A stretch of DNA of 64,000 bases from Cutibacterium acnes (GTDB taxonomy: Bacteria > Actinomycetota > Actinomycetes > Propionibacteriales > Propionibacteriaceae), in NCBI RefSeq assembly GCF_003030305.1, contig NZ_CP023676.1, forward strand, positions 992,001 through 1,056,000. Direction: 5' to 3'. Under the pieces are notes generated by a model that saw only the letters and a program-made list of their open reading frames with translations, did no database searches and was not told the origin of the DNA. Positions within the stretch are counted from its first letter, which is position 1. Every line of letters starts with the position of its first letter. Of this stretch, positions 9,242-18,373 are shown piece after piece. Made by a program: the position numbers and the translations under genes.

Positions 9242-9982
9242 ATGCCCACCTACCGTGACCAAGCCGTCGTTCTGCGCACGCACAAGCTAGGTGAGGCTGA
9301 TCGGATCGTGTCGATGTTGTCGCGTGAGCACGGCAAGATTCGGGCGGTGGCACGAGGGATTCGACGCACCTCCAGCAAATTTGGTGCCCGTCTGGATCCG
9401 TTCAATCTGGTTGACCTGCAGTTGGTTCAGGGACGCAATCTCGACGTCGTCGCCCAGGTGGAGTGTTTGCATCCTTACTCGGCGCCGCTGCGTCAGGACT
9501 ATTCTCTGTTCACCGCGGCTGAGGTCATGGTGGAGGCTGCCGACCATCTGGTGCCGGTGGACCGTGAACCGGCCCCGGCACAATACCGATTGTTGGCAGG
9601 AGCTCTGCGGGTGCTCGGCCAGGGGACGACGGACGGTCCACGGCCACCCGAGATGGTGCTGGACTCTTACCTGTTGCGCTCTCTTTCAGCATCCGGATAT
9701 GCCCCGGATCTGGTCGACTGTGTCCGGTGTGGGACACCTGGGCCGCACCAGGGTTTTTCGCCCAGTTTGGGGGGCGTGGTGTGTATTAATTGTCAGCCGC
9801 CCGGAACTCCTCATCCGCACGAGGAGACGATTTCGTACCTGCGGGCTTTGCTGGTGGGGGACTGGACTGCGACGCGTGATGTTGCGTGGTCGAGGGTTCG
9901 GGAGGGGTCCGGACTGGTGGCAGCATTTGTGTCTTGGCATATGGATCGTGGTTTGCGGTCAATGCCCCTTCTGGAGCGTTGA
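9242..9982 (+). CDS. recO: DNA repair protein RecO
   Basis: Recombination mediator that loads RecA with RecR. The N-terminal OB fold begins YRDQAVVLRTHKLGEADRIV; the C-terminal part carries a zinc-finger-like CVRCG...CINC pair. 246 aa, normal for actinobacteria. ATG 9242 chosen: the homology starts exactly here (MPTYRDQA) and a purine-rich GGGGAGAC lies upstream; the frame is open back to 9002 but overlaps the divergent gene. Convergent with the histidine kinase gene. Confidence 0.93.
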   Translation: MPTYRDQAVVLRTHKLGEADRIVSMLSREHGKIRAVARGIRRTSSKFGARLDPFNLVDLQLVQGRNLDVVAQVECLHPYSAPLRQDYSLFTAAEVMVEAADHLVPVDREPAPAQYRLLAGALRVLGQGTTDGPRPPEMVLDSYLLRSLSASGYAPDLVDCVRCGTPGPHQGFSPSLGGVVCINCQPPGTPHPHEETISYLRALLVGDWTATRDVAWSRVREGSGLVAAFVSWHMDRGLRSMPLLER

Positions 9983-10079
9983 TCGCAAATCAGTTGCACT
10001 ACGAGCGGCCTTCGGCATACGGAGCTCAGCCCTGATTCGTCTTTTCGGTTGGCGTGGCGCGTCAATTGTCGTTCCCGGG

Positions 10080-11243
10080 TCAGGTCTCACGAACTGGCTT
10101 TGCGCGTGGAATACGGGCATTAACCACCCACCAACCATTGCGCAGACCGATAGAGATCTTGCCACGAAGAAGAGAGACGCGCTCCTTGAGACGAGCAATA
10201 CCCATTCCAGTCGATCGAACGGGTTCTATCTCCGGGTCGGTGGTGGGGTTGGAGACGGTTACTACGACGTCGTCCCCTTCATCCATGACGGTGATCCTGG
10301 CGGTAGCGGGACCGTTGTGCTTGATGACATTGGCAGTGGATTCGTCAAGTATTCGGTTGATGGCATCGGAGACGCTCACCGGCATTGGAGCGCACGCAAC
10401 CGACGACTCGACATGCCAGCCGAGCGTTTCCAGCCGCGTGACCATAGCGGCCACCGTAGCCTCGACGGAGTCCTCGTGGGTGGGAGAGGAGATGAATGGA
10501 AGGTTACGGTTACGCAGCACTAAGAGTAGACGCTGAAGATCGTCTAGGGCAGCTCTAGACGTGTTTTCGATCGATTTGGAGGCCGTGATGACGTCCTCAT
10601 TGGCGGTGTTGAGGCGTAAGGAACCTGCCAGCATGGTGATGACGGTGAGGTCCTTGGCAACGACGTCGTGGAGCTCGGCCGCAAGCTGTTGACGTTCTTC
10701 TTCGCGGGCATGCGCTGCCTGCTGAAGAGCGTCGGCAGCTTGTTCCTCGGCCTGTTCGCGGCGGTTATCGAGCCAGCGGAAAGCGGAGCCGAATCCGATG
10801 CCGATTGCGCAAGCAAGGCATGCCACCAAAAAAATGGATACCCAGCGTTCCGTATAAACGGCCGCCATAGCAGCGATGACCGTGGCGCCGATAATCAGCG
10901 GAATACAATGGCGCTTCAGGCCATGCTGGCTAGCTAAGAAGGCGAGCACAACCAACAGCGGAATGCTAAACGCTATGTCTCCGGCGATGGCGCTGCTGAC
11001 CAGGCCAATGAGAAGCAACAATTCCTGTACCAGGGGATGCTTCCAACATAAGAGCGCGGCCACACTAAAGACGTATACGACAACCATCCAGACTGTCGCA
11101 CTGTCGCTCCGGTGAGTTACGACAGCTACACGTAGATCGTCCAGCCCGGACAGCACCAATACGGCGATGGTAACAGCCGTAACGACAGTGGTTCGACTGC
11201 TCTTTTTGAAGATGAAGCTACGGCCAGGCGAACCACTATTCAT
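10080..11243 (-). CDS. two-component sensor histidine kinase (NarL/DesK class)
   Basis: Membrane sensor kinase of 387 aa. Five to six hydrophobic segments occupy about residues 15-155. They are followed by a coiled coil, the HisKA_3 box EEERQQLAAELHDVV with the phospho-acceptor His, and a HATPase domain with N box ESTANVIKH and G box GMGIARLKERVSLLRG. No large extracellular domain, so it probably senses through its membrane part. Start at ATG 11243 chosen because GGAGA lies 9 nt upstream; ATG 11279 has no such site. Probably co-transcribed after the small secreted peptide at 11297-11488. The partner regulator is the split gene at 11826-12496. Confidence 0.9.
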   Translation of the reverse strand: MNSGSPGRSFIFKKSSRTTVVTAVTIAVLVLSGLDDLRVAVVTHRSDSATVWMVVVYVFSVAALLCWKHPLVQELLLLIGLVSSAIAGDIAFSIPLLVVLAFLASQHGLKRHCIPLIIGATVIAAMAAVYTERWVSIFLVACLACAIGIGFGSAFRWLDNRREQAEEQAADALQQAAHAREEERQQLAAELHDVVAKDLTVITMLAGSLRLNTANEDVITASKSIENTSRAALDDLQRLLLVLRNRNLPFISSPTHEDSVEATVAAMVTRLETLGWHVESSVACAPMPVSVSDAINRILDESTANVIKHNGPATARITVMDEGDDVVVTVSNPTTDPEIEPVRSTGMGIARLKERVSLLRGKISIGLRNGWWVVNARIPRAKPVRET

Positions 11244-11296
11244 TAGATGCGTTCTCCGCGTGTTAGACAGCCCATGCATTGGGCATAGGCGCGGGA

Positions 11297-11488
11297 TCAG
11301 TTAAAACACCAGTCGGGGTAGAGGGTGCAAAGGCCGTCTATGATTCCCTTAACATGGGCCTTGGGTTGCGTATTCACAGCGTTCTGAGTGGGGGCGGAGT
11401 CAGTGGTGGCCTGAGCGGGGACGGCGACCGAGAAGGAGCTGATTGCTAAGACAGCCACGATGCCGGTGATGATCTTCTTCATGGGCAC
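11297..11488 (-). CDS. small secreted Cys-containing peptide beside a two-component system
   Basis: A 63-codon frame encoding a classical Sec signal peptide (MKK, a hydrophobic core, then PAQA as likely cleavage site) and a mature part of about 36 residues ending GLCTLYPDWCFN. The two Cys, six residues apart, could form a disulfide loop. GTG 11488 is preferred as start because AAGGAG is 7 nt upstream; ATG 11482 is 13 nt away. It lies 53 bp upstream of the histidine kinase gene on the same strand. No family is recognised. A role as signal for the adjacent kinase, or as small bacteriocin, is inference only. Confidence 0.6.
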   Translation of the reverse strand: MPMKKIITGIVAVLAISSFSVAVPAQATTDSAPTQNAVNTQPKAHVKGIIDGLCTLYPDWCFN

Positions 11489-11825
11489 AATGTATCTCCT
11501 TTGAGGGGCCCTCCACAACGGTCAGGCAAAAGTGATGCGAGGAGGCTAGCACGTGCAGAGAGTAAGCCGCAGGATGCGCCGGTTGGCTGATCATCTGGCC
11601 AGATGGTCGGCCTGACCATAGACATTTGGTTACCGGTAGTCACGTTGCTAACCCGCTGCTGCTATACAGACTGCTGCGGCATGCGAGGATGGGAAGTAAT
11701 GTGAGGTTGACAAGATACTTCGCGTCGCAGGCGTTATATGTCTGATCGTTGGCGCCGCGCGATCACCGTGGGTGAGGAGGTTCACTTGGGCTCAGCAGCG
11801 CCCAACGTGAGTGTAAGGAGGAGTG
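11489..11825. promoter_or_regulatory. divergent control region between peptide/kinase and response regulator genes
   Basis: A 337-bp spacer. It contains the perfect palindrome ATCTGGCCAGAT (11593-11604), directly followed by the inverted repeat TGGTC-N5-GACCA (11604-11618). A TTGACA at 11707-11712 and a TTATAT-like stretch about 20 nt later could be a promoter toward the response regulator. A strong AAGGAGGAG precedes the regulator ATG. The clustered palindromes look like operator sites, possibly for the adjacent NarL-type regulator. Confidence 0.4.
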
Positions 11826-12496
11826 ATGTCAGTTCGACTCGTGGTTACTGACGATCATCCGATCATGAGGCAGGCTCTTGCCGGCTATTTCTCTCGTGTT
11901 GAGGAGATGGAGGTTGTCGGCCAGGCCACTAATGGTCGTGAAGCCGTTGAGCTTGTTGATCAGCTATTGCCCGACGTTGTCCTTATGGACCTCAAGATGC
12001 CTGAAATGGACGGTCTCACAGCTACCCGAATGATCGTCTCGCGCCATCCTTCGGTCCGTGTTGTTGCCCTGACGACTTTTGCTCGTCGGGATATCGTCGT
12101 TGAGGCCATCCTTGCTGGTGCTGCCGGATACCTTCTGAAGGAATCTGAGCCGGAGGCCGTTATCGCAGGGGTTCGCGCTGTCATGGCAGGTCAAGTGACA
12201 GTGTCTCCGGAGATTGCCCGAGGTGTTGTTGAGGTCTTTTCAGCTCGGCCCTGTGGTGGGGGTCTCATCAGATTGATTTGACTCCGGTGAAATTGTCTGA
12301 TGCTGATGACGACGTTCTGAAGCTTCTCGCCGAAGGGTTGTCGAACGCTGCCATCGCAGATGAACTATGTCTCAGCGAGTCCGCGGTTAAGCAGCGTCTT
12401 GGTCATCTAGCAAAGAAACTGGGAGTGCGTAGTCGTCTTGAGGTTCTCGTGAGAGCATGCGAGCTGGGCTTAGTCATCCCCCGGCTGCGTCGCTGA
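11826..12496 (+). pseudogene. NarL/FixJ-type response regulator, split by a one-base frameshift
   Basis: The first frame (11826-12281) encodes a complete receiver domain with the DD pair (residues 9-10), phospho-acceptor D55 in LMDLKMPEMDG, the switch Thr and the conserved Lys in LLKES. It ends at a TGA after CGGGLIRLI. The DNA-binding LuxR-type helix-turn-helix (LSDADDDVLKLLAEGLS...LCLSESAVKQRLGHLAKKLGV) is in another frame, 12278-12496. One more G in the G5 tract at 12258-12262 would join the two parts into a normal regulator of about 223 aa. As it stands, the halves could only be made separately, through a TTG overlapping the TGA, or by ribosomal or replication slippage. Confidence 0.8.
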
Positions 12497-12913
12497 TTAC
12501 GACACTGACCTGGTGTGCACTGCGGAGCACTCCGAACAGATTCCGAACAATTCCAGTTCGTGGCCGGTCTCGCTGAACTCATATTTCGCGGCGATATCGC
12601 GAGTCCAATCCTCCAGGATTTTCTCAGGCCCAATTTCGACAGCCTTGCCGCAATTGCGGCATACCAAGTGATGGTGGTGCGCTGAGGAACAACGGCGATA
12701 GGTCATTTCGCCGTCTTCAGCGCGAATGGCATCGAGCTCTCCGTCCTCAGCCATCGTCTGCAAGTTCCGATAGACGGTTGCCAGACCAACCTGATCTCCG
12801 CGGTTGCGTAGCTGATCATGGACCTGCTGGGCGGTGAGGAAGAACGGCTCGTCGTCAAACAGAGCACGAATGGCAAGGCGCTGTTTGGTCGTGCGCCGCC
12901 GATTCTCCACCAT
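12497..12913 (-). CDS. zur: Fur family regulator, probably zinc uptake regulator Zur/FurB
   Basis: A 138-aa metal-responsive repressor. The winged helix includes LTAQQVHDQLRNRGDQVGLATVYRNLQ; metal ligands are visible in HHHHLVCRNCG and CSEC (two CxxC pairs for a structural zinc). The position beside glyQS, recO and uppS matches mycobacterial FurB/Zur, which supports a zinc rather than iron role. ATG 12913 is preferred (GAGG five bases upstream) over GTG 12919. Divergent from glyQS. No smtB-like ArsR gene is present next to it, unlike in mycobacteria. Confidence 0.85.
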   Translation of the reverse strand: MVENRRRTTKQRLAIRALFDDEPFFLTAQQVHDQLRNRGDQVGLATVYRNLQTMAEDGELDAIRAEDGEMTYRRCSSAHHHHLVCRNCGKAVEIGPEKILEDWTRDIAAKYEFSETGHELELFGICSECSAVHTRSVS

Positions 12914-13021
12914 GATCACCTCACTGCCGGGGGTCGAACTAGGCCAAATGTACTCCAGTAGCTTGTCGATTTCCCAGTGGTTGTCTGCTGGCTGACGAGG
13001 TAGTCATGCGTAGTGTAGTTA

Positions 13022-13040
13022 CCGTTAAGCTAGTTAACGG
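13022..13040. promoter_or_regulatory. inverted repeat between zur and glyQS
   Basis: CCGTTAA-GCTAG-TTAACGG, a perfect 7-bp inverted repeat with a 5-nt centre, in the 221-bp divergent spacer. It is an operator candidate for zur and/or glyQS. It does not match the AT-rich Zur box known from streptomycetes or mycobacteria, so the binding protein is open. Confidence 0.35.
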
Positions 13041-13134
13041 CCTCGCCGCCCAGATATGTTCCGTAGGCGGCGCTGCCCGCGTGGGCGCCATCCGGGTGTC
13101 CACTCCAATGAGGACTTGGAAGAAAGGGACGGCT

Positions 13135-14526
13135 GTGGCCTCCACTAGCACACTCGACAATGTCATCAACCTCTGTAAGCGACGCGGATTCGTTTTCCCG
13201 TGTGGGGAGATCTATGGCGGCACCCGTGCTGCGTGGGATTACGGCCCATTCGGCGTCGAGCTTAAGGAGAACATTAAGAGGCAGTGGTGGCGTGCCATGG
13301 TCACCCGTCGCGATGACGTCGTTGGTCTTGACTCCTCGGTCATCCTGCCTCGTGAGGTGTGGGTGGCCTCGGGACACGTCGGAGTGTTCAACGACCCTCT
13401 GACCGAGTGCCTGTCGTGTCACAAGCGGATGCGCGCTGATCATCTACAGGAGGGCCACGCCGCCAAGCACGGGATCGCCGACCCTGATTCCATCTCGCTC
13501 GAGGAGGTCAACTGTCCCAACTGCGGCAACAAGGGGCAGTGGACCGAACCCCGAGACTTCAACATGATGCTTAAGACCTACCTCGGCCCCGTCGAGGATA
13601 AGTCGGGTCTGCACTACCTGCGTCCCGAGACCGCCCAGGGCATTTTCGTCAATTTCCAGAACGTGCTCACCAGTGCCCGCAAGAAGCCGCCATTCGGCAT
13701 CGCGCAGACAGGTAAGTCGTTCCGCAACGAGATCACGCCTGGGAACTTCATCTTCCGTACCCGTGAGTTCGAGCAGATGGAGATGGAGTTCTTCGTCGAA
13801 CCCGGAACCGACGAGGAGTGGCATCAGTACTGGATCGACGTTCGCACCGCGTGGTACACCGATCTCGGCATCAACCCGGATAACCTGCGCCACTACGAGC
13901 ATCCTAAAGAAAAGCTCTCCCACTACTCGAAGCGCACTGTCGACGTTGAGTACAAGTTTGGGTTTTCCGGGTCTGACTGGGGTGAGCTTGAAGGTATTGC
14001 TAACCGTACTGATTTCGATTTGGGTAACCATTCCAGGCACTCTGGTAAGGATCTGTCGTACTACGACCAGGCCAACAACAAGCGCTACTTGCCTTATGTT
14101 ATTGAGCCGGCGGCAGGATTGACTCGATCGCTCATGGCCTTCATGGTGGATGCTTACACCGAGGATGAGGCACCCAACGCCAAGGGTGGGGTTGACAAGC
14201 GCACCGTGCTTAAGCTGGATCCGCGTCTTTCTCCGGTCAAGGCTGCGGTGCTGCCACTGAGCCGTAATTCTGACTTGTCGCCGAAGGCCCGCGATCTTGC
14301 TGCTCGTTTACGTGAGCATTGGAATGTTGACTTCGACGATGCCCAGGCTATTGGCAAGCGCTACCGCCGTCAGGACGAGATTGGTACCCCGTTCTGCATC
14401 ACCGTCGACTTCGATTCCCTTGAGGATGACGCCGTGACGATTCGTGAGCGTGACACCATGGCTCAGCAGCGTGTCAGCATTGACAAGGTTGAGGAATACC
14501 TCGGCGGTAAACTTCTCGGCTGCTGA
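13135..14526 (+). CDS. glyQS: glycyl-tRNA synthetase, single-chain type
   Basis: Class II alpha2-type glycyl-tRNA synthetase of 463 aa. It begins [19 protein letters not shown] and has a zinc-binding insertion (CLSCHKRM...CPNCGNKG), motif 2 ([22 protein letters not shown]) and motif 3 ([13 protein letters not shown]), then an anticodon-binding domain. GTG 13135 is chosen because homology begins there and AAAGGGA precedes it; the frame is open back to 13006. Despite the name symbol it is a eukaryote/actinobacteria-type GlyRS, not the alpha/beta type. Confidence 0.93.
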   Translation: MASTSTLDNVINLCKRRGFVFPCGEIYGGTRAAWDYGPFGVELKENIKRQWWRAMVTRRDDVVGLDSSVILPREVWVASGHVGVFNDPLTECLSCHKRMRADHLQEGHAAKHGIADPDSISLEEVNCPNCGNKGQWTEPRDFNMMLKTYLGPVEDKSGLHYLRPETAQGIFVNFQNVLTSARKKPPFGIAQTGKSFRNEITPGNFIFRTREFEQMEMEFFVEPGTDEEWHQYWIDVRTAWYTDLGINPDNLRHYEHPKEKLSHYSKRTVDVEYKFGFSGSDWGELEGIANRTDFDLGNHSRHSGKDLSYYDQANNKRYLPYVIEPAAGLTRSLMAFMVDAYTEDEAPNAKGGVDKRTVLKLDPRLSPVKAAVLPLSRNSDLSPKARDLAARLREHWNVDFDDAQAIGKRYRRQDEIGTPFCITVDFDSLEDDAVTIRERDTMAQQRVSIDKVEEYLGGKLLGC

Positions 14527-14561
14527 TCTGCTATACCTTTTATGCACGAAAGCATCTCGGC

Positions 14562-14606
14562 ACACCGGGGTCGGGGCACTCACGACGGTTATCCTGACCC
14601 CGGTGT
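14562..14606 (+). terminator. glyQS terminator hairpin
   Basis: The perfect 11-bp arms ACACCGGGGTC and GACCCCGGTGT flank a 23-nt loop, 36 bp after the glyQS stop and before sdhC. No T run follows, which is common in high-GC actinobacteria. Confidence 0.6.
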
Positions 14607-14665
14607 CGTTGGAGAAAACATCATCGTTTAGGCTGGTCGCGTAGCAGCGAAAGGGTGATGACTCC

Positions 14666-15436
14666 ATGAGTGTGCCTGACGTTCGAGACCGTCGTGACCT
14701 TGAACGCGGGGGAGATGCCGTAGCGGTTCATACGCATAGCGCGGCACGTCCTTCCAACGTCACATTAAAATTGATCATGGCCATTACGGGGACGATATTC
14801 GCGTTATTCGTCTTCGTCCATATGGTCGGAAACCTGAAGGCCTTTATGGGGCCAGGAGATTACAACGCCTACGCCGAGTTTCTCCGAACCGTGTTGTACC
14901 CGCTATTTCCCGTCGGTGGGGTTTTGTGGTGCTTCCGGATTGTTTTGCTTGTGTGCCTGGTCTTGCATGTGTGGGCCGGTCTGACGATCTGGGTGAGGGG
15001 GCGACGAGCACGCGGCCGATTTTCCCGGCATAACATGAAGGCCCTGGGTTGGGGAGCCCGCACGATGGTGCTGTCAGGAATTGTCATCTTGGCTTTCGTC
15101 GTGGTGCATATCCTCGATCTGACCTTGGGCATGGGCGTACAGTCCTCATCCTTCCGGGCGCCAGTTAATGAGGGAACTCCTGACATCCACATCACCGCAT
15201 ACCAGAACCTCGTCGCCAGCCTGTCGCGTCCGTGGATGGCGATCTTTTACACCGTCGTCATGATCATCATTGGGCTGCACATCGCCCAGGGCGTACGTAA
15301 CACCATCAATGATTTTGGCGGTACAGGACGCCGACTGCGCGCTATTTGGACGGTGATTGGTCTCCTCATCGCGCTGGCCATTGTGGTGTGCAACGGCGCA
15401 CTTCCCATGCTCATTCTTGCCGGGGTGATCTCATGA
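14666..15436 (+). CDS. sdhC: succinate dehydrogenase cytochrome b subunit
   Basis: Membrane anchor of a trimeric type-B succinate:menaquinone oxidoreductase/fumarate reductase. 256 aa with five predicted transmembrane helices and conserved His residues that ligate two b hemes (for example FVHMVGN, LVLHVWAG, VVHILDL and GLHIAQG). A 30-residue hydrophilic N-terminus precedes the first helix. AAGGG lies 10 nt before the ATG. Its last four bases overlap the sdhA ATG. Confidence 0.92.
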   Translation: MSVPDVRDRRDLERGGDAVAVHTHSAARPSNVTLKLIMAITGTIFALFVFVHMVGNLKAFMGPGDYNAYAEFLRTVLYPLFPVGGVLWCFRIVLLVCLVLHVWAGLTIWVRGRRARGRFSRHNMKALGWGARTMVLSGIVILAFVVVHILDLTLGMGVQSSSFRAPVNEGTPDIHITAYQNLVASLSRPWMAIFYTVVMIIIGLHIAQGVRNTINDFGGTGRRLRAIWTVIGLLIALAIVVCNGALPMLILAGVIS

Positions 15437-17565
15437 ATAACTGGATTGAGGCCGTCAAGAAGCCTCTCGAGATGATTACTGGGCGTCATGCGGGCGCTAG
15501 ACCCGAGGAGCCTGGCGCTGAACTAGTGAAACCCGAGCAGCTCCAGCCCAGACGGGCTGAGTCGTCGTCGGTGGCGAGACGGGCTGCCAAGGGTCCCAAG
15601 GCTCGTGACATTCTCGGCCCGGCGCAGAAGAAGGCCGGCTACCTTGTTGGTGACGAATTGGACGGCAAGGCTCCCGAGGGGGATCCACTCACCGCGTGGA
15701 CCCGTCGTCAAAGCGAGTACAAGCTCGTCAATCCGGCGAACCGTCGCAAGATGAACGTCATCGTGGTGGGAACCGGCCTCTCTGGTTCCGGGGTTGCCGC
15801 AACCCTCGGCCAGCTCGGCTACCACGTCGACGTTTTTTGCTTCCACGATTCCCCGCGTCGAGCCCACTCAGTTGCTGCCCAGGGAGGTATCAACGCTGCA
15901 CGTGCCCGCAAGGTTGACGGCGATTCCCTTAAGAGGTTCGTCAAGGACACCGTCAAGGGTGGTGACTACCGGGGCCGAGAGGCCGATGTTGTTCGACTCG
16001 GCACCGAATCGGTACGGGTTATTGACCATATGTACGCCATCGGCGCGCCGTTCGCCCGAGAATATGGCGGTCAGTTGGCTACTCGATCTTTCGGAGGCGT
16101 GCAGGTTTCGCGCACCTACTACACCCGCGGGGAGACCGGTCAGCAGCTCGAAGTAGCCTGCTCCCAGGCCCTCCAGGCACAAATTGATGCCGGTTCGGTG
16201 ACGATGCACAACCGCACCGAGATGCTTGACCTCATCGTTGCTGACGGTAAGGCTCAGGGCATCGTCACCCGTGACCTTCTCACCGGCGAGATCAAGGCAT
16301 GGACGGCCCACGTCGTCATCCTATGCACCGGCGGATATGGATCGGTGTACCACTGGTCCACCTTGGCCAAAGGGTCCAACGCCACCGCGACGTGGCGTGC
16401 TCACCGTCAAGGTGCATACTTCGCCAGCCCCTGCTTCGTGCAGTTCCACCCGACCGCGCTGCCCGTCAGTTCGCACTGGCAGTCCAAGACCACGCTCATG
16501 AGCGAGTCGTTGCGCAACGACGGCCGGATCTGGGTGCCCGAGAAAGCCGGCGATGATCGTCCAGCCAATGACATCCCGGAAGAGGAGCGCGACTACTATT
16601 TGGAGCGCAAGTACCCGGCCTTCGGAAACCTAACGCCGCGCGACGTCGCCTCCCGCAATGCTCGGACTCAGATCGAGAGCGGCCACGGAGTGGGCCCGCT
16701 TAAGAACTCGGTGTACCTGGATTTCCGTGATGCCATTGAGCGTCTAGGAAAGAAGACGATTGCCGAGCGCTATGGCAACTTGTTCGACATGTATCTCGAC
16801 GCCACGGGGGAGAATCCCTACGAGGTGCCCATGCGCATCGCCCCAGGAGCCCATTTTACGATGGGCGGTCTGTGGGTTGACTACGACCAGATGAGTACCA
16901 TCCCGGGTCTGTTCGTCGGTGGTGAGGCGTCAAACAACTACCACGGCGCGAACCGATTGGGGGCTAACTCCTTGCTGTCGGCCAGTGTCGACGGGTGGTT
17001 CACCCTGCCACTGACGGTGCCGAACTATTTGGCTGGGTTCGTCGGAAAGCCCGTGTTACCCCTGGACGCCCCCGAGGTCAGCGCAGCCATTGAGAGGGTG
17101 CAGAAGCGCACTGATGCCTTGCTCAACTGCGGCGGAACACACCGCCCGGAATGGTTCCACCGCAAGCTCGGCGACATCCTCTATGAGGGGTGCGGGGTCG
17201 CCCGCGACGAGGCCGGGCTGCTCGACGCCCTTACAAAGGTGCGCGAGCTGCGTGAGGAGTTCTGGCGCGACGTCAAGGTGGTCGGAACGGGAAACCGACT
17301 CAACCAGGAACTCGAGAAGGCCGGTCGAGTGGCCGACTTCATCGAGCTCGGCGAGGTCATGATTCTTGACGCCCTGGACCGCCGGGAATCGGCAGGTGCA
17401 CACTTCCGTAACGAGTACGCCACCGAAGCCGGTGAAGCCAAACGTAATGACGGTGACTGGTGTGCGGTTTCGGCATGGGAGACACGTCCTGATGGCACCA
17501 AGGTGCGGCATAGCGAACCGTTGTCGTTCTCGTTGATCGATCTGCAGGTGAGGGATTACCGATGA
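15433..17565 (+). CDS. sdhA: succinate dehydrogenase flavoprotein subunit
   Basis: Catalytic flavoprotein of about 710 aa oxidising succinate to fumarate. An FAD-binding Rossmann motif (VVGTGLSGSGVAATL) follows an unusually long N-terminal region of about 110 residues. The flavin-attachment motif is HSVAAQGGINAA, with active-site elements FVQFHPTALP and the C-terminal FAD_binding segment YHGANRLGANSLLSA. ATG 15433 overlaps sdhC (ATGA); the longer open frame to 15346 lies within sdhC and is ignored. Part of the sdhCAB operon. Confidence 0.95.
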   Translation: MNNWIEAVKKPLEMITGRHAGARPEEPGAELVKPEQLQPRRAESSSVARRAAKGPKARDILGPAQKKAGYLVGDELDGKAPEGDPLTAWTRRQSEYKLVNPANRRKMNVIVVGTGLSGSGVAATLGQLGYHVDVFCFHDSPRRAHSVAAQGGINAARARKVDGDSLKRFVKDTVKGGDYRGREADVVRLGTESVRVIDHMYAIGAPFAREYGGQLATRSFGGVQVSRTYYTRGETGQQLEVACSQALQAQIDAGSVTMHNRTEMLDLIVADGKAQGIVTRDLLTGEIKAWTAHVVILCTGGYGSVYHWSTLAKGSNATATWRAHRQGAYFASPCFVQFHPTALPVSSHWQSKTTLMSESLRNDGRIWVPEKAGDDRPANDIPEEERDYYLERKYPAFGNLTPRDVASRNARTQIESGHGVGPLKNSVYLDFRDAIERLGKKTIAERYGNLFDMYLDATGENPYEVPMRIAPGAHFTMGGLWVDYDQMSTIPGLFVGGEASNNYHGANRLGANSLLSASVDGWFTLPLTVPNYLAGFVGKPVLPLDAPEVSAAIERVQKRTDALLNCGGTHRPEWFHRKLGDILYEGCGVARDEAGLLDALTKVRELREEFWRDVKVVGTGNRLNQELEKAGRVADFIELGEVMILDALDRRESAGAHFRNEYATEAGEAKRNDGDWCAVSAWETRPDGTKVRHSEPLSFSLIDLQVRDYR

Positions 17566-18320
17566 GGGTGGAACTGGATATCTGGCGTCAGAACGGCCCT
17601 GACGCCAAAGGACATTTTGAGCACCACGTTGTCGAAGATGCCGAGCCGGAGTGGAGCCTGCTGGAATTGCTCGACCGGCTCAACGATCAGATCGTCGAAA
17701 ATGACGGTGATCCGATTGTTTTCGAGTCTGATTGTCGTGAGGGAGTGTGCGGGTGCTGTGGGTTCATGGTCAACGGCAAGCCCCATGGTCCGCTGCCGAA
17801 TACCCCGGCGTGTCGTCAGCATTTGAGGGCATTCCCCCATATCACCCATTTCAAAATTGAGCCATTCCGCTCGGCAGCCTTTCCGGTCATCCGTGACCTA
17901 GCCATCGACCGTACGAGCATGGATCACCTGATACAGGCCGGTGGAACGGTCGACGTTATGACGGGCACGGCCCCTGATGCAGATTCGGTGCCGCAGCCGC
18001 ATGCCGAGGCCGAGCAAGCTCTCGACTTCGCATCGTGTATTGGATGCGGAGCGTGCGTGGCGGCTTGTCCAAATGGCGCGGCGATGCTTTTCGCCGGCGC
18101 GAAGCTGTCGCACTTGGCGATGATGCCGCAGGGGCGTCAGGAGCGTTCGAAGCGTGCGCGACGCATGATCAACGCCCTTGATGAGGAGTTCGGTCCGTGT
18201 TCCCTGTATGGCGAGTGCGTTGAGGCCTGCCCGGTGAGCATTCCGTTGGTAGCCGTCGCCCGGGTCAACCGGGAGCGTTGGCGTGCCGGATTCCGGGGAG
18301 CAGGCAGTAAGGACAACTGA
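17562..18320 (+). CDS. sdhB: succinate dehydrogenase iron-sulfur subunit
   Basis: Electron-transfer subunit of 252 aa. The N-terminal ferredoxin domain binds [2Fe-2S] (SDCREGVCGCCGFMVNG); the C-terminal domain carries CIGCGACVAACPNG and CSLYGECVEACPVSIP for the other clusters. It passes electrons from SdhA flavin to the SdhC hemes and menaquinone. Overlaps sdhA by four bases; a strong terminator follows. Confidence 0.95.
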   Translation: MRVELDIWRQNGPDAKGHFEHHVVEDAEPEWSLLELLDRLNDQIVENDGDPIVFESDCREGVCGCCGFMVNGKPHGPLPNTPACRQHLRAFPHITHFKIEPFRSAAFPVIRDLAIDRTSMDHLIQAGGTVDVMTGTAPDADSVPQPHAEAEQALDFASCIGCGACVAACPNGAAMLFAGAKLSHLAMMPQGRQERSKRARRMINALDEEFGPCSLYGECVEACPVSIPLVAVARVNRERWRAGFRGAGSKDN

Positions 18321-18340
18321 GCGTTTGGTCGCGTAGTGAA

Positions 18341-18373
18341 GGGCTGGTACCCGGAGGTTCCGGGTACCAGCCC
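18341..18373 (+). terminator. sdhCAB terminator (bidirectional possible)
   Basis: A perfect 15-bp stem, GGGCTGGTACCCGGA paired with TCCGGGTACCAGCCC, with a 3-nt loop. It lies 20 bp after sdhB and between sdhB and the convergent bluB-cobT gene. Confidence 0.85.

Noticed and set aside
9291-10523. 410-codon open frame on the + strand
   Set aside because: It overlaps recO in another frame and is antisense to the histidine kinase; both real genes have clear domains, this frame has none.
12258-12262. Programmed -1 ribosomal frameshift in the response regulator
   Set aside because: No canonical slippery heptamer and no clear downstream stem-loop; a simple one-base lesion is more economical, though not excluded.
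13135-14526. T-box riboswitch upstream of glyQS
   Set aside because: The 221-bp spacer has a simple inverted repeat but no T-box sequence or specifier stem.
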